A stretch of DNA of 64,000 nucleotides, from contig JAZGTN010000002.1 in the NCBI GenBank assembly GCA_037783415.1, positions 4,340,001-4,404,000 of the forward strand, in the 5' to 3' direction. Source of the DNA: Leptasterias polaris (Eukaryota; Echinodermata; Asteroidea; Forcipulatida; Asteriidae). The notes under the pieces were generated by a model. The model ran no database searches. It was given only the letters and a program-made list of their open reading frames with translations, and had not been told where the DNA came from. This document shows positions 46,359 to 59,900 of this stretch, in pieces. How positions within the stretch are numbered: the stretch's first letter is position 1; each line of letters begins with the position of its first letter. Both the position numbers and the translations under genes were made by a program.

Positions 46359-49300
46359 ATGACTTCTACAAGGATAATTTTCACCTCCCATCCGGAGAAT
46401 TTGAAGAGAACAGTCGGCATCATGGAACAGAGCACCACCCCGGGTTCTACGCTGCGCAAGCGGCAGAGACTCACGCACCTGACACCGGAAGAGAAAATGC
46501 TACGGAGGTAAGGACTGTGTGTTGGGAACATATGTTTCAAAGTTCATTTCAAATCATAAACCGATACGCCCTTTTTTGGAAAAATTTTCAGAAAATAGTT
46601 CATACTCTATCAATTCATAGCACAACAAGTTACTCTCTTAAATATTTTTTAATAGCAATTATTGGAAAGTTAATAATATAATATATTCAGTTCGGGATTT
46701 TTTATTGGAAATTTAGTTCAGAAAAAAAGGTTTTGAATGATCACCATGGGCTTGCTTGCGGGACGGTAAATATTACGATTTCAGTATCGTTCTAAAATGT
46801 GAAATATGTATCAATGTAAAGCTGAATATTGTAGCTAGTGATTAAAAGTCCTATTAAGCTCAATTACTATGATTTAGTAAAGTTATAGGCCTGAAATACC
46901 CGTATAAATTCTACATTCTCGCCAAGTTTCCGTCACTCATCCTGGCTTCGGCAACGTTTCCCAGCTAGCATGGCGTCACCACAAGCTGTTGATGGCTTTA
47001 ATCACAGCATTGGAGCCTATTCTAGCCAGTATCCAATTCAAATGGGCTGTTTGAATGGCCAGTTTTCTAATATTTGCCAACCCCCGCAGCGCTACATTTA
47101 CGCCAATCACCGCTTATGTCTTATATTGTTCGACGAAGTTAAAATGGTGACGTCAAAAAGAAACATTTTCGGATAAAATCTGTACTGACAGATTGTGCTC
47201 ATTTTTACCCAATCTTGAGGGCTCTGTGCATTGTGTATGTTTTGCAAATCCACAGAAGTCATGAGCAGTCCATTTTGGACATCAATTGTGAAAAAATGGA
47301 TGTGCCTTTTAAAATAAATGGAATTGAGCGACTAAACTAACCATATTTTTGTGTAGTATTGGAATACCATTATATTTAAGTTGGTAGTTTGTTAAGTGAA
47401 TTATTAATGTCATGGTGTGTTAATTTATTGGAATAACTTATAAAACAATTCAAGTACTTTTAGGGTGAATATATTTCTTGAATTCTTCCGAAAGAGGTAG
47501 TAATTTAGTAAAAGATGTGTTTTTAAGGGTGCAGATCAATAAAGCAAGATTTTGAAAACTCTATTAATATAAAAGACCTCTTGAATTCCAATGTCAGTTC
47601 ATTTATATTTGTTTACCATTTACTATCACAGAAAATTGAAAAACAGAGTAGCAGCACAGACAGCACGGGACCGAAAGAAGGCACACATGGACACCATTGA
47701 AGAAACGCTAGAACACTCTCAAATGAAGAACAACAAAATCCAGAAGGAGAATGAAGCCTTGAAACAACAAAATAAAACACTTATGGATGAGAACCAGGAA
47801 CTGAGGAGGCGACTTGGTCTGGTTGCTGATATAAAAATGGTACGGAAGAGTGGTATCAAAATTAATTAAAATATTATTATCAAACTGATGAATATTTTTA
47901 CACATAAAACTATAATATTTAATCAAATAAATTTTAATTTCCTCATTTTTAGGAAAGTGACTTTTTATTTAATCATGGGACTTATTGCAAAATCTTTGGA
48001 CAAATTTTGTTTAAAGCCAGCATTTTTGGTATGGGAATCAAAAAGTGGTACTTCTTATTTTTTCAGCAAATTTGATTTATTCAAACTTTACATTTAATGT
48101 TATTATACAGGATTGGCAGAGATAAACACCATTATTGTAAAAATTCTGAAGGCTTGCTGATCATGAAGTTCATACTAGAATCACTATTTCTGTGAAATAT
48201 TTCACTCTGAAATTAAATCATATTTGAGAAAAATGCATCTGACACACTTTTAAACTCTTTTAATATTACCACTTTTTGTGGCCAATGTCAATTAATAAAC
48301 TTTCCTCCTATGATTGTACATTACAGGAGAACAACAGAGAAGATGTACTCGTCACAAAGAAGGAAGTTGGATCAACTGAGTCCGCAGCACTCAAAGCATC
48401 TCTGCAGCAGTTGCAGATCCAACTGATTTCAGCGTGGTTGGTTGCTCTTCTTTGCTTGAGGTACGTTTCATTATTTATTTCTTTTTTTCTCTTTACAAAG
48501 TTCATCATGATTTGTTCATCTAAAAAAAAAAATGCTGAAGCTAACACAACAGATATTTAGAAGAAAATTTAATATAATTTAGTGTTCTTGAATTGATTTC
48601 TGGAGTCTACAAATTAATTGGCTTTAGTTTTTCAAAGACTTAAAATTTTGTTTGACAACTGTTCAATTCAACTCGACATTTATTTCCATATTGCAAAATG
48701 TACAAACAAGCAATTATAAAGAAGGTCTAGACTCTAAAGAGCAAAGAAGTATAAAGAACTTCTAGAATAACAATTATATGAGACACAATGTTTTAAAGAA
48801 AGTGTTATTAGTGATTGAGGAGTATAAAACAAAAGCCTCCTAAATATCTTTTAGGATAAAATAACTATTTTTATTTGATGCCTTTTTCCCTCTTCAGCCT
48901 GACATGCTATTGGGACTGCTTCAAGATGTTGAGTCACAAACTCAAGCCACAATTGAGATTGTCAGACCAGACTCCTGTTACATCGATCAAGCCCAAGTCA
49001 GTCCCTACACAGTGGTGGGGCCCTCAGCAGAAGAGTTGGAATCCCTCAAAGAACTAATCCGCTTTGACCATGAGTACGTTAAACGGCCACCAACTCCCAC
49101 ACCCGTTGTGAGCATCAAACAGGAGAAGCCACAACCCAATGTTGCCAAGTCCCAGATCCCAGTGATCGAAATTGATATGGATGACTCTGTGATTGACTTA
49201 GACGCCGATGATTCAGATTTGGAATTCAGGACTGATATTCTGCCAGGCAAAGCCGAGGCGGTTCTTCGAGACATGCTGGTATCGCTGAAAGACGTTGATA

Positions 49301-49581
49301 TGTCTGTCAACTCAAATGATACATCAGTCCCCAATCTGCTGTCCATAAACGACAGCGTCTTTGACTGTGATATCTCTGAACTATTCTCCCTGGAGTCCAG
49401 CAATCAAAACTGTGATGCAAAGAGTGATGCTGGACACAGTGATTACAGCAGCTGTGTGGATTCAGCTTTTGGTGACACCCCCGAGTCACCTTTCAGCGAT
49501 ACCGACATGACACCAAATCTTGGGGACAGTCTTTGGGAAGAATCCTTTACCGACCTTTTCCCCTCACTGGATTACATGTGA
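46359..49581 (+). CDS. XBP1: X-box binding protein 1, bZIP transcription factor of the unfolded protein response
   Basis: Four coding exons: 46359-46507, 47632-47839, 48327-48460, 48898-49581. The basic region K-N-R-V-A-A-Q-T-A-R-D-R-K-K (about residues 53-66) is followed by a leucine zipper. Exon 3 carries the IRE1 cleavage sites. Without IRE1 splicing the frame runs through a hydrophobic stretch (W-L-V-A-L-L-C-L) and stops at 49055-49057, giving about 216 residues (XBP1u). Removing 20 nt (48385-48404) shifts the frame to the long exon 4 and gives about 384 residues (XBP1s; human 376). The XBP1s tail has L-I-R-F-D-H-E-Y and closes with S-P-F-S-D and F-P-S-L-D-Y-M, as in vertebrate activation domains. 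The first ATG has A at -3; a second in-frame ATG at 46422 has A at -3 and G at +4. Confidence 0.97.
48377..48414 (+). promoter_or_regulatory. IRE1 double-hairpin splice site in XBP1 mRNA, 20-nt intron
   Basis: Hairpin 1 (48377-48393) has stem TGAGT/ACTCA and 7-nt loop CCGCAGC, cut CCG|CAG after 48384. Hairpin 2 (48396-48414) has stem GCATCT/AGTTGC with one T-T mismatch and loop CTGCAGC, cut CTG|CAG after 48404. The excised segment 48385-48404 is 20 nt (3n+2), so it switches frame as the 26-nt human intron does. Only two bases separate the hairpins. Confidence 0.92.
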
Positions 49582-49721
49582 GAGATGTGATTGTTAAGAA
49601 GTGACTGAGGGTAAAACATCGTTTAGGTTGAAAAGACATGTTGATGGTCAGGTATAGAATGTTTTTTTCTTATTGAGACTAAGCTATTTGTCTTGTATAA
49701 AGAGTAGTTCCCATAACATTA

Positions 49722-49727
49722 AATAAA
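49722..49727 (+). terminator. Polyadenylation signal candidate of XBP1
   Basis: AATAAA about 140 nt after the XBP1s stop codon. A second AATAAA near 50725 would give a 3' UTR of over 1 kb. Confidence 0.4.
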
Positions 49728-52164
49728 GAGCATTTAAGGAAACAGTGAATGGTATCAAGGCCAGGGCAGCAGTTACCTCTGTAATCTTTTTGTTATTCAA
49801 GGCCTGCATTCTACTAATAACAGTAACCCTAACCCATCAAACTCCAACTGCATGTGTTATTTTATTATGTTGGGTTAATGACTGCCTGCACCTGTAAAAC
49901 AGGTTATACTTTACATGGGATCAGGCATACCACCGTAATCAGACACAAACAGTTTGGGTGTTGAGTTACCATAATATGAGGTTGATTTTACTAGAAAAGG
50001 TAAGGATCTTCCTCAAAAGTAAATCACCCTAGGGTTACTAGGCGCATTTTATAACATTGTTCTTCAGCAATTTTTTTTTTTACAATGACAGTACTTCAAT
50101 TTAAAATGCAACAATTGTTATTTTGCTTCAACACAGTGCATGTGTTCACAATCCAACCTAAACCTCTGGAATCAGTTGTATATTTTTACTCATTGAGTGA
50201 ATAAGCAAGTCGTAGATATACTTTTAACTTCCATTTTCTAGAACTTTTTTTCTAGAACAAAAAGTTAACTGAAAAGTTAACTATAAAACCTAACAATTAA
50301 TATTTAGATACAAGATGTAAGATAAGCAGGGATTTGCTCAGTTTTCTCTGCATCTAAAGGTTACCAGCCAGTGTACAACTTGCCGGCAGCTATCTACGCT
50401 GGCCAAATGCTAGTTAAATTGGTCCATCTGGTCCCGCTGGCTAGTTACTGAAAAAGTTATGGGCAAGTCCTGGCATTGCCAAGGTTTAGTGGTAACCAAT
50501 CATACTTGCGTAAACTAAATGTTGTTCCCGACAACTGTTAATTTTAAATACTCAGTAATTTCTTAGACGTCACTTTTAAGTCATCTCTGAAAACCTGAAC
50601 TCCAAAGTCATGGATTATGTAAAAAGGCAACATTGTAAAGCAGTTTATTCTCCTGTTTGATGTACATACAAATATATTTTAGAAATTATACTATTATTGG
50701 TGGCATGTATGCGAAGAGAGCAAAATAAAAGGGTGTTGGGAAAATTAGACTTGTTTGTGTCTTCCATGTATTTGTAATTTATTGTTTCTTCTATCATCTT
50801 CTAATGTTAACCGTCTCCCCCCCCCCCCCCCCCCCCCAAGATTTTCAATATAGTTTGGGAGTCCTATGTGCATTTTCAAGCACATCAGAAGTATCGTGAT
50901 GAGATTAATTTCTATAGTAGCATGGAGTTGGGGTCTTTGGGTAAGCCCCCATTTATAAGGCATGCATGAAGCCTATTTCCTCTTGATTTTCTATTGAAAA
51001 ACACAGCTGCACTGCTGATGAGAAACAATTTTCATTGACAATTAAAATTAAATTGGAGTTACATATCAATATAATTTTCCATAAAACTTTAAGCACTTCT
51101 GTCAATAGTGCTTACTGCTCTTGTGATCGAAATTCAATTGAAATCCAAGGTAAAGTTTTAAAACAGTGTCGGTGTGGTATGACTATGAGGGCGGAGTAAG
51201 TCACAGTACAGTATGTTTTATAGGTTTCTTCTTTCTCTTTAAATTAAGATGAGAGATTTAAGAAATGCAGTTCTCATTTGTATCCAGTTCATACAACACT
51301 CCTTTCACGCCTTCAGTTTCAAGGTAGGCGTTTAAAACTGGTCACTTGTCTCCCTCACACCCACCCCCTTGAATGCTTGTCCCATGAAAAAATCCAATCG
51401 AAGTGCACGGAGTGCACGAGCCGTGCGCCCTCTTGTGACAACTTTTTTTAGGCTTCGGTAGTGGCTACGGCGAGTTGTTCTTATTTTTTTTAATACATAA
51501 ACTCTATGGAGCCAACGGCCGCCCATCGCTAGCCGTAGCCGATAAGCTCGCCTTACACACACATTCACTTCCGGGTTATACTGAACGACGACACGTCGCG
51601 CCTTCAGCCTTCAGCAGCCGGTGTAGATTCCTGTTTTTAGGCATCATTCCCACCACTCAGCGTTATGTTCGCGAAAACCACAAGACGTAGAGGTATGTAC
51701 GTCTGAAATATTTATACAGTTTGTTGGATTTGGTTATCTAAAAGTTGTGGTTCATTGATATTTAATGTCATTTATTTATCAGAACGCTTTGCAAGGATTT
51801 GTATGATCACAGCATGCAGCATGCAGCATGCAGCAGCAGCCGGCCGGCGGCAAGAACCACTGACATTGACAACCGGCAAATTTGCGCACCACATGCTGAG
51901 CTTGCATTGCAACTGCATTTGACCATGGAGGTTGATTTGACGTTTTCGTCATATTGCACAATAAAGTGAAAAGTTCAGAGCATAATAATTTGTAATGATA
52001 ATTAACCATATATGACCATGTAACTCATATTGTGAAAGCAAGCCATTATTAATTTAATTAGTGTTTTAAATTACTCATAAATTATTTGATGATTTGCTCT
52101 CCATTCATTCGGCCAAATCCAAGGTAGGGAGATCGGCACAAATGATATTTTTCTACTGCACCCC

Positions 52165-52640
52165 CATAAAATTGGTATCACTGGAAAGCTTGTAAAAAAA
52201 GAAATACAAATAGTGTTTAAATCAGCTTGATATCTAAAAATTTGGCCAAGTTATGTAATTTTTAGTATTATTTTTCCGGCATTCTGTTCTGTAAATTTTG
52301 AGAGTGCAATGCGTATTTACAATTATCCTTGAAACTTTCACAAATCAGATATCTGCACCCCAATAAATTTAATATCACTGGAAAGCTTGTAAATTAATAG
52401 TGTTTAAATCAGCTTGAAATCTTAAAATTTGGCCGAGTTATGTAATTTTTAGTATTATTTTTCCAGCATTCTGTCCTGTAAGTGTAAATTTTGAGAGTGC
52501 AATGCGTAGTATTTACAATTATCCTTGAAACTTTCACATCAGATATCTGCACCCCAATAAATTTAATATCACTGGAAAGCTTTTTAAAAAAAGGAATACA
52601 ATGGTTTTCAAATGACATTGATATCTTAAAATTTGGCAGA
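52165..52640. repeat. ~195-bp tandem repeat, about 2.4 copies
   Basis: The word ATCACTGGAAAGCTT recurs with its C-T-G-G core at about 52181, 52378 and 52572. The intervening sequence is conserved ('aaatttggc', 'ttttagtattatttttcc', 'gagagtgcaatgcgta'). Confidence 0.75.
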
Positions 52641-53963
52641 GAATGAGAGAATCACAAATTAATAATGAAGTTAATATAATCAAACATTCATCAAGAATCA
52701 AGATGTTAGAATTCCTAAGTAAAATTTCTGGAATTCTGAAAATGAACACTTTTATAAAATTGAAATTCGCAGCTAACCGCAAATACCCATGCAACAGAAA
52801 AGCAGTGCAAAACAATCACAACACTTTAATCTTTCAGAAAATACTAGTTTTTCCTACCTTTTTTGCCCTCCAAAATTATCTATTTGGACGTTTTTAACAA
52901 AAAAAATTATGAAAAAATGTTGCTAAAAGTCTTCGATTTATAAAGTAATCAATTTCCCTGAGAAAATAAAAAATAAAATATGGAATATTTGGTATCATTC
53001 GTTACCATTGACTCTCGAGAATTTGATCCACACAGTCAATTGAACGATTGCGCCCTCTACTGGTGAGGAACTGACGTTACAGTACAAGGGTCGCTCTGAA
53101 AAAAAAATTAATAATAATGGCGACTTCCAGGGAAACCGCGAACGACTAGCTCTCCAACTGGCCGTATTTCGAGAAAAGAATTAAGGTGTTTTACCAGAGA
53201 TTTCATTCAAAAAAATATGATATATTGAAAAAGCAACTTCTTGGCTGCCACACTGTCTTTTAAAGAAGGTAAAACATTTCAAAATGATGTTTTTTCAGTC
53301 CATTTTTTTCTTCGAGTTTTCACACGCTAACAGATAGGATAGTGAAACCCGCCGATCTGCTGATCTCCCTATCCAAGGGTTTCTCGTAAGTACTGTACTG
53401 ACTATTTTTTACTTCGACCATGGAGGACAACCAACCAAAAATAACTGATGTCATTTTGCCTCATTTTGAGGGTAACCATTATTTGGGGTTTGTAACTAAG
53501 TTAGTCTACTTTTTCGCAATTTAATCGACTTTTTTGCAATTTTTCACAAGAAAATGTCTTCACTGTTTCTTTTCATTGTTCAGCTTCTTCTTCCATTAGA
53601 GTACAGTCCACCATCTGGTGTATTACGTACTGTCGTTAGTCTTTTTTATATTCTTAGGTTTTAAACACTTCATGTCAGTATTTAAAAAAAAAATGATTTA
53701 CAATTATTTCCTCAAGATCAAATGCAAAGGTCAACTGTATATTACAATATTTTTTATATCTTTATCTCAATAACTTGTTCTTGTTTTGTGATTAATTTTT
53801 TTTCCCAGGCATGCATGTAAGAATGGAGTCCAGATGTTTAATAAAGATCAGAGATCAAAGTCAACAAAGTCGCAAGCTTTAATTAACACTCTGTAAAACT
53901 TGTAAGTCAGTACAATCTGCAAAGGGTGAAGTCTCAAATATCAGATAGACCCCTACTGAAATC

Positions 53964-56900
53964 ATGAAGCTTGTCAGCAGAGATCTTGAGAAAGACGGAG
54001 CAGGGTAAGTGAATTAGTTTTAACCAGTTTGCTGTGGATGTCTAACGGGATGCAATGCACAACAGAGTCCTAACAAACTGGCAATTGTGTAAACTTGAAA
54101 TGCTGGATCGTTCACACTCTGGACATTCCATTATGTTACCCCATAAGTAGTGGCAATACGCTGGACTCCCTCATGGTGCCGATGATGTTTAATTGAGCAA
54201 TTGCCAGCTCTGATATTTTTCATAAATTACACCAAAACAAGCGCGCACATTTTTGTGTTAATGTGCTCTCCACAAATAAGCTACGTACGATAAGTGACAA
54301 CTGGGAGGAAAATCTCAGCATAAAAACGTGGATTTCTATTTGAAAAATGATATCACCTCCTGAAGGTACTTGGGGAGAGGGCCAAGAAGCGGAGGGAGTC
54401 TAGCGTATTGGCACTATTTATGGGGTTATCCATTGTGTAGCATGCACAGTGCATGCACTCACCATGCAATACATCGTTTCCCTTGTACAAAAAGGACCAG
54501 ATCGTACTGGAATTCATGCTCAAAATCTTCTTTTTCCTTGGGTTATTGTGTAATTTCTGATTCCAGACCATAGTCCTTGTTTTACTTTTATACAAGCATG
54601 ATATTCTTCCTAGTCTGATTTCCGATTTTTTTTGCCCTTGGAAAAAATCAGAAATATGGTGATTGAATAGCCTGAAAAATATATTAAAAGTGCACAGCCA
54701 TGATCATGGGTACACATTTTTTCCGTCTACCTTTTATGAACAACAGTTTGAAAACAACTGGTAGCAGTTATCTCCATGTTATTTATATATCAATTAGCAA
54801 TCGGTGTGTCAATGATGAATAAAAAGTGCTTGAGTTTGTCAAATACAAGATCTGCAAAAAGTTACTCAATATTTATCTGTTGTTCATTTGGTGTCTTTGT
54901 AACAAAAAGTGTACCCATGATTGTGGCTAAACCATACACCATATGAACAAGCAGGTCAGCCCTTGTGCTCAAACATTATTTTCCTACTTTTTCCCAAGCA
55001 CCAAATATCATGCCTGTTTATAAGAAGAGTATTACCGGAGATCGAAAGGCTGCCACCATTGTTTATCATTGTATTCGGATCAATGGGAGGTTAGTCCGAG
55101 TGAACTGAGATTCCAGCCTAGATTTCGGTCATGGGACCACTTATCGGCAGTGGCTCATGGGCAAGGTTTAGTGATTCACGCTAAATGAATCTCATGTTTC
55201 TTCGAAAGAGAATATTAAGCCCCAGTGCTTTATATGAGAACTTTTGTTGACTTGGCATTGTTTTGTGACAACGATTTTCTCAAAAAGAAAATTGTTTTGA
55301 CGAAGAAAAAAACAAAAAACCACATAGAGGCATGGTGGTTAACATTGAATTGAATCTTTATTAGCCCAAAAATCACTGAAACTACCATGGAGAATCACCT
55401 TTATCTTTCTTTATTTCACAGCCAAGTGACTCTCATCCCAGAGGAGTCCGAGGACATGTGGCATGCTTATAACCTTGTCCGCTCCGGTGACAGTCTAAGG
55501 TCGACCACGGTGAGAAAGGTCACGATGGAGTCCTCGACAGGAAGTAGCAGCAGCAGCAGGGTACGCACCATGCTGACTATCTCAGTTGAGGATGTGGACT
55601 TTGATGTGCAGGCTTGCGTGCTGCGAGTTAAGGGGCGTAATATACAAGAGAACCAGTATGTTAAGGTGGGTACACGCCTTCAGAAGATGACTGTCGCTCT
55701 CTCAAGTGAGAGCTGTGCATTTACTTTTATTTTCCTAAACAGTTAAACGAAACTTGTGTCTTCCATTTAATTGCACTTAAGCTTTGTGTTTAGTAGCCCA
55801 ACAGGCTAGTAAACTGTGCTTTTTTTCTTTGCCCCAAAGAAGTTTAAATAACCCAAATTTTAAACATGTATTGTCATAAATGGGTGAGATTAACACACTT
55901 AAAAAAACGGAAGAAATTTGAGCATTTTAAACAAGCAGGTTGCACAGTTTCTAGTAGCCCACGGGGCAAGTTGAGAAGTGGTGTTTACCAGCCTGTAGCA
56001 TATATTACTGCCCTGAAAAATGATACCAGTTTTTTTATGTGATTTTTTTTTCATACAGATGGGGGCCTACCATACTCTAGATTTAGAACTTAACCGGAAA
56101 TTCACTCTTGCCAAGCAATTATGGGATGTGATTGACCTGGAAAGGATAGGTAAGTTTTGCTATTGAAGTAAATTCTATCGATCCCAATGAATGTGTCGTT
56201 AAGTATGAAACAAGGAGGGTATATTGGTAGCACTTAAAGACTAACTAATTACATTTTTTTTTAAAACCGCATGAGCTTTCGTAGCAACAGCTACTTCATC
56301 AGATGCAAAGATGTCAAGTATGAAGTAAAGTTTCACATTATTTTGTCCTATCCCCTAAGACCCTAAGTGACATAATTTCCAATATGTGTTAAGTACAAGG
56401 CTGTGTCCAAATTGGTGGCTACGGCTTCATCTACGACCGGATCACCACATCACTGTGCATTGAAGCAAAGGAACTCCTTAGCAACACCCTTAGCAACATT
56501 TGTAGCCGTAGCTGTAGCCGCTAATTCGGATACGGCCTAAGAAGACACTCTGACTATATTTGACAATTCACCACCTGCCGCCTGGATTACCTAAAGTTGT
56601 CCTGGCTCACAAGTGGTATTAATGTTTGGCATTTCCAGAATATTTTAACGACATGTTAGCATCTTGTTTTGGAGTAAAATCATGTTTTGTTTTGGGTTGT
56701 CTGTGTGCTGTATGTTAAAAAGTAAGTTTTCACTTATTTAAAACAATCATATTTTATGATTCTTGGTCACAAAGTTCAAATTCAGATTTTTAAATATTTT
56801 TATGTCTCTTCCAGAAATGGCGTGTGACATCGCACAGAGTGCCGATGTTGCTGCTGTGGTGATGCAGGAGGGGCTGGCTCTAATATGTCTGGTCACCCCC

Positions 56901-59900
56901 AGCATGACAGTGGTACGGGCCAAGGTCGAGCACAATATACCACGGAAACGCAAGGGCTCATGCTCACAGCATGACAAGTCTTTACTACGCTTCTACGAGG
57001 CTGTGATGCAAGGAATACTAAGGCACATCAACTTTGACGGTCAGTCCAGTAGATTTTAAAATTTATACTGCGGGGCCCTAGTTCGTTTAAGGCTGCTTAT
57101 GCAGAAAATATTGCTTAACAATTTTCTGCTTAGCAAAAATGAGCAGGATACCAGTCATAGTGGGTATGTGACATGGTATTTTGGCTGGTAATCTTATTCT
57201 GGCAAGCATAGTCTTGTTGTGCTAAGTTATTTTTTGCGCTTAAGCAGCTCTATCAAATTGGCCCCAGATGACTCAACCAAGCTTGCAACCCTGAAACCTT
57301 ACATTTTTGAATCGGATCATGACCCAATTTCATAAAGCTTGTAAGCACAAAAAACTTGTTATGCACAGAAAAATCTTGCTTGAAAGGAACTGGTTACCAG
57401 CCAACGTTCCATAAAGTTTACATTTTTGTAACTGGTGCCCCGCTCATTTTTTGCTTAGCAAAGAAATTTGCTAAGCAGTTATTTCTGCTTAACAGCTTTA
57501 AGAAATTGGGCCCTGAACTGCAAGCTGCAAGATTATTTTGACATTTCTTGTTGAAAAGTGGGATTTTTTTATATTAAAGCCTGATACCTTGGTCTTGTAA
57601 GAGCAAGGCAGTTCTTCATTTTGTTCATTGATAAAGAGCACCTCTACGAGAGAAATGGCAATTTCTATTGGAACATTTCAAGGGACACCAAGGCCCTGAA
57701 ACAAGGGGAAATTGACCACTGCACCGATGATGTCACGGTTTGTTTACTGCATTGCTCAATTGGGTACTGCATTTCTGACAGTTGTGCAGAGAGACAATGG
57801 TTTCCTGTTCTTCTGCAAAGTGGTAAACAAAACTGTGATGTCATCAGTACTAAATCTATTGCCTCTGATAAATCCATGAAATATCAGGTGTTCAAGATTA
57901 TATTTTCTTGATGAGGCATTCTTACTGTCTTATTTCAGAAACTTTTCCTAAAAAGTACTTGAAAGAAATTACTGTAGAGCTATGTCAACCTTTGTTTTTG
58001 TTAGCTTTCATTTTGAGTTTTTTATTTTTTATTTTTATTTTACAGTTGTTAAATGCGTGCTTGTTGCGAGTCCAGGCTTTGTGAAAGTAAGTTTGTTATT
58101 GAGACTTGATAAATATAATAGAATTTGGTTGAAAGTTTCATCAGTATTTTTATTGTCTCATTTTTACATGTGAAATTGTCAGTGATGGTCCTCGGCCAAG
58201 CTAACTTAATGGTATCCAACCTCGCTAAGAACATAAAGAATATTTGTACTTAAAACAACTTCCTTTCTTACAACAAACACAGGAAATGGGACCACTTTGC
58301 ATCTATCAGGTTAACAGTTTTTCCTATGGTTGAAATTTATTTTTTACCTGAAACCACCCAAAAAGGGCTCCAACATGTGAATGGACATGCAGGCTTATAC
58401 TGAAAATAGTTTGAGTGAATTCATTTGTTGTTAGTTTTTCTTTAAATCATCTTCAAATTTCCATTTAAAAAATGAATGGAAAAAGTTACCGTCCCTTATC
58501 AAGACAAGAACAAACTATAATAAAATCAGATTATTTTTGGTGAGAGCCTGCATGTCCATTCACGTATTGAAACACTCTTGCGTGATTTCTGGTACTTAAG
58601 AAATCACAACCATTGGAAAAACTGCTAATGTGGCGGATGCAATGTGTTTATTTTATTTATTTTCTTCTCCTTTAGTACTTTTATAAGCAATTTCCTGCCT
58701 TTTCATTATTTCAGAAATGAATTTTCAGAAAGATTTCCCCCATTGCTTTTGTAGCAGGCCTGGAAACTACACGGAGGCCAGTTACCATCCATGTTGCCCT
58801 GGTCTTGGAACCCCTTCAAAAGGTTCCTATAGACAAGATTTTCCAATGGAAGTGCCCTTTGCAAAATGAAAATGGCCTTGCCCTCTCAAACAAGAAATTC
58901 CAGGCCTTTTGTAGTATGCTAAGTTCTGCGAAAAATTGTCAAATACTTTGGGTAGCCTCTCACTTTTATAGAACTTAAGTATTTTATTTCATCGTGTATC
59001 TTTTAACACGTACTCCTCATTTTGATTTCTTGTTACAGGATCAGTTTTGTGAGTACATGTTCCAAGAAGCAGTCAAGCTAGAAACTAAAGTACTCTTGGA
59101 GAACAAGCCAAAGTTCATTCAAGTGCATTCTTCATCGGGGCATAAACACGCACTCAAAGGTATGCACTCAAACCTCCGTTGCATTGGATTGGGCAAGTTG
59201 GGCTATGAAAAGCAATCGAAACCGTTTGTTATGAAATGCATATGGTTAGAATGATGTTTGAAAAGTAGAATACAATGATCCACACAAATATACCTCGAAA
59301 TTAAGTGGTTTTCCTTTTACTTTGCAAACTAACACGGTCCGCCTTTTTGTGGAGTCAAAAATTTTGCTCTACACAATGGCAGGCCGTGTTAATTCACGAT
59401 GTAAAAGGAAAACCACGCAATTTCAAGGCATATTTGTGTGGATCATTATATTCTACTTTTAAAACATCTTTCTAATCATATGCATTTCATAACAAACGGT
59501 TTCAAACCTTTTCACAGCCCCAACTCGCCCAATCCAAGGCAACGTGTCCCTTTAATATAAGCAGAGAGAAAGAAAAGCCTAGTGTCGCTAGAAATGTTCA
59601 TTTGATTGGGGATGGGGGGTTGGCTATATATTGAACCATTCATTTGTGTGGTGTTTTTTTTCAATTATTTAATTATTAATTTTGGGGGGGGGGGGTGGGG
59701 GGGAGAGGGTTCTGAGTGGTGGGTCTTGCACCCCCTTGCATCTCCTCAGGTCAGATAAGAAAGTAACTTTTTGTTTAATGATTATAAGGCCAGAAGTAGG
59801 GGAAACCTTGCAAGTGTAATGCAATGACTTTATAACAACAGGTCAAAATTTGCAGAAACTTGCTAAGTGCAGAAAAATTATGTTTAGCAGAAATTGGTTA

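Larger units (their letters stand above)
49582..53963. other. XBP1 3' region and intergenic DNA
   Basis: The XBP1 3' UTR follows the stop codon. AATAAA motifs are at 49722-49727 and near 50725, so the 3' end could be at either. A 21-C run lies at 50817-50837. The GC-richer stretch 51340-51660 has no recognised exon. A tandem repeat lies at 52165-52640. The region upstream of PELO (53040-53960) probably holds its promoter and 5' UTR. Confidence 0.45.

Noticed and set aside
49005..49403. Antisense open frame over XBP1 exon 4
   Set aside because: It is a shadow of the XBP1s coding frame.
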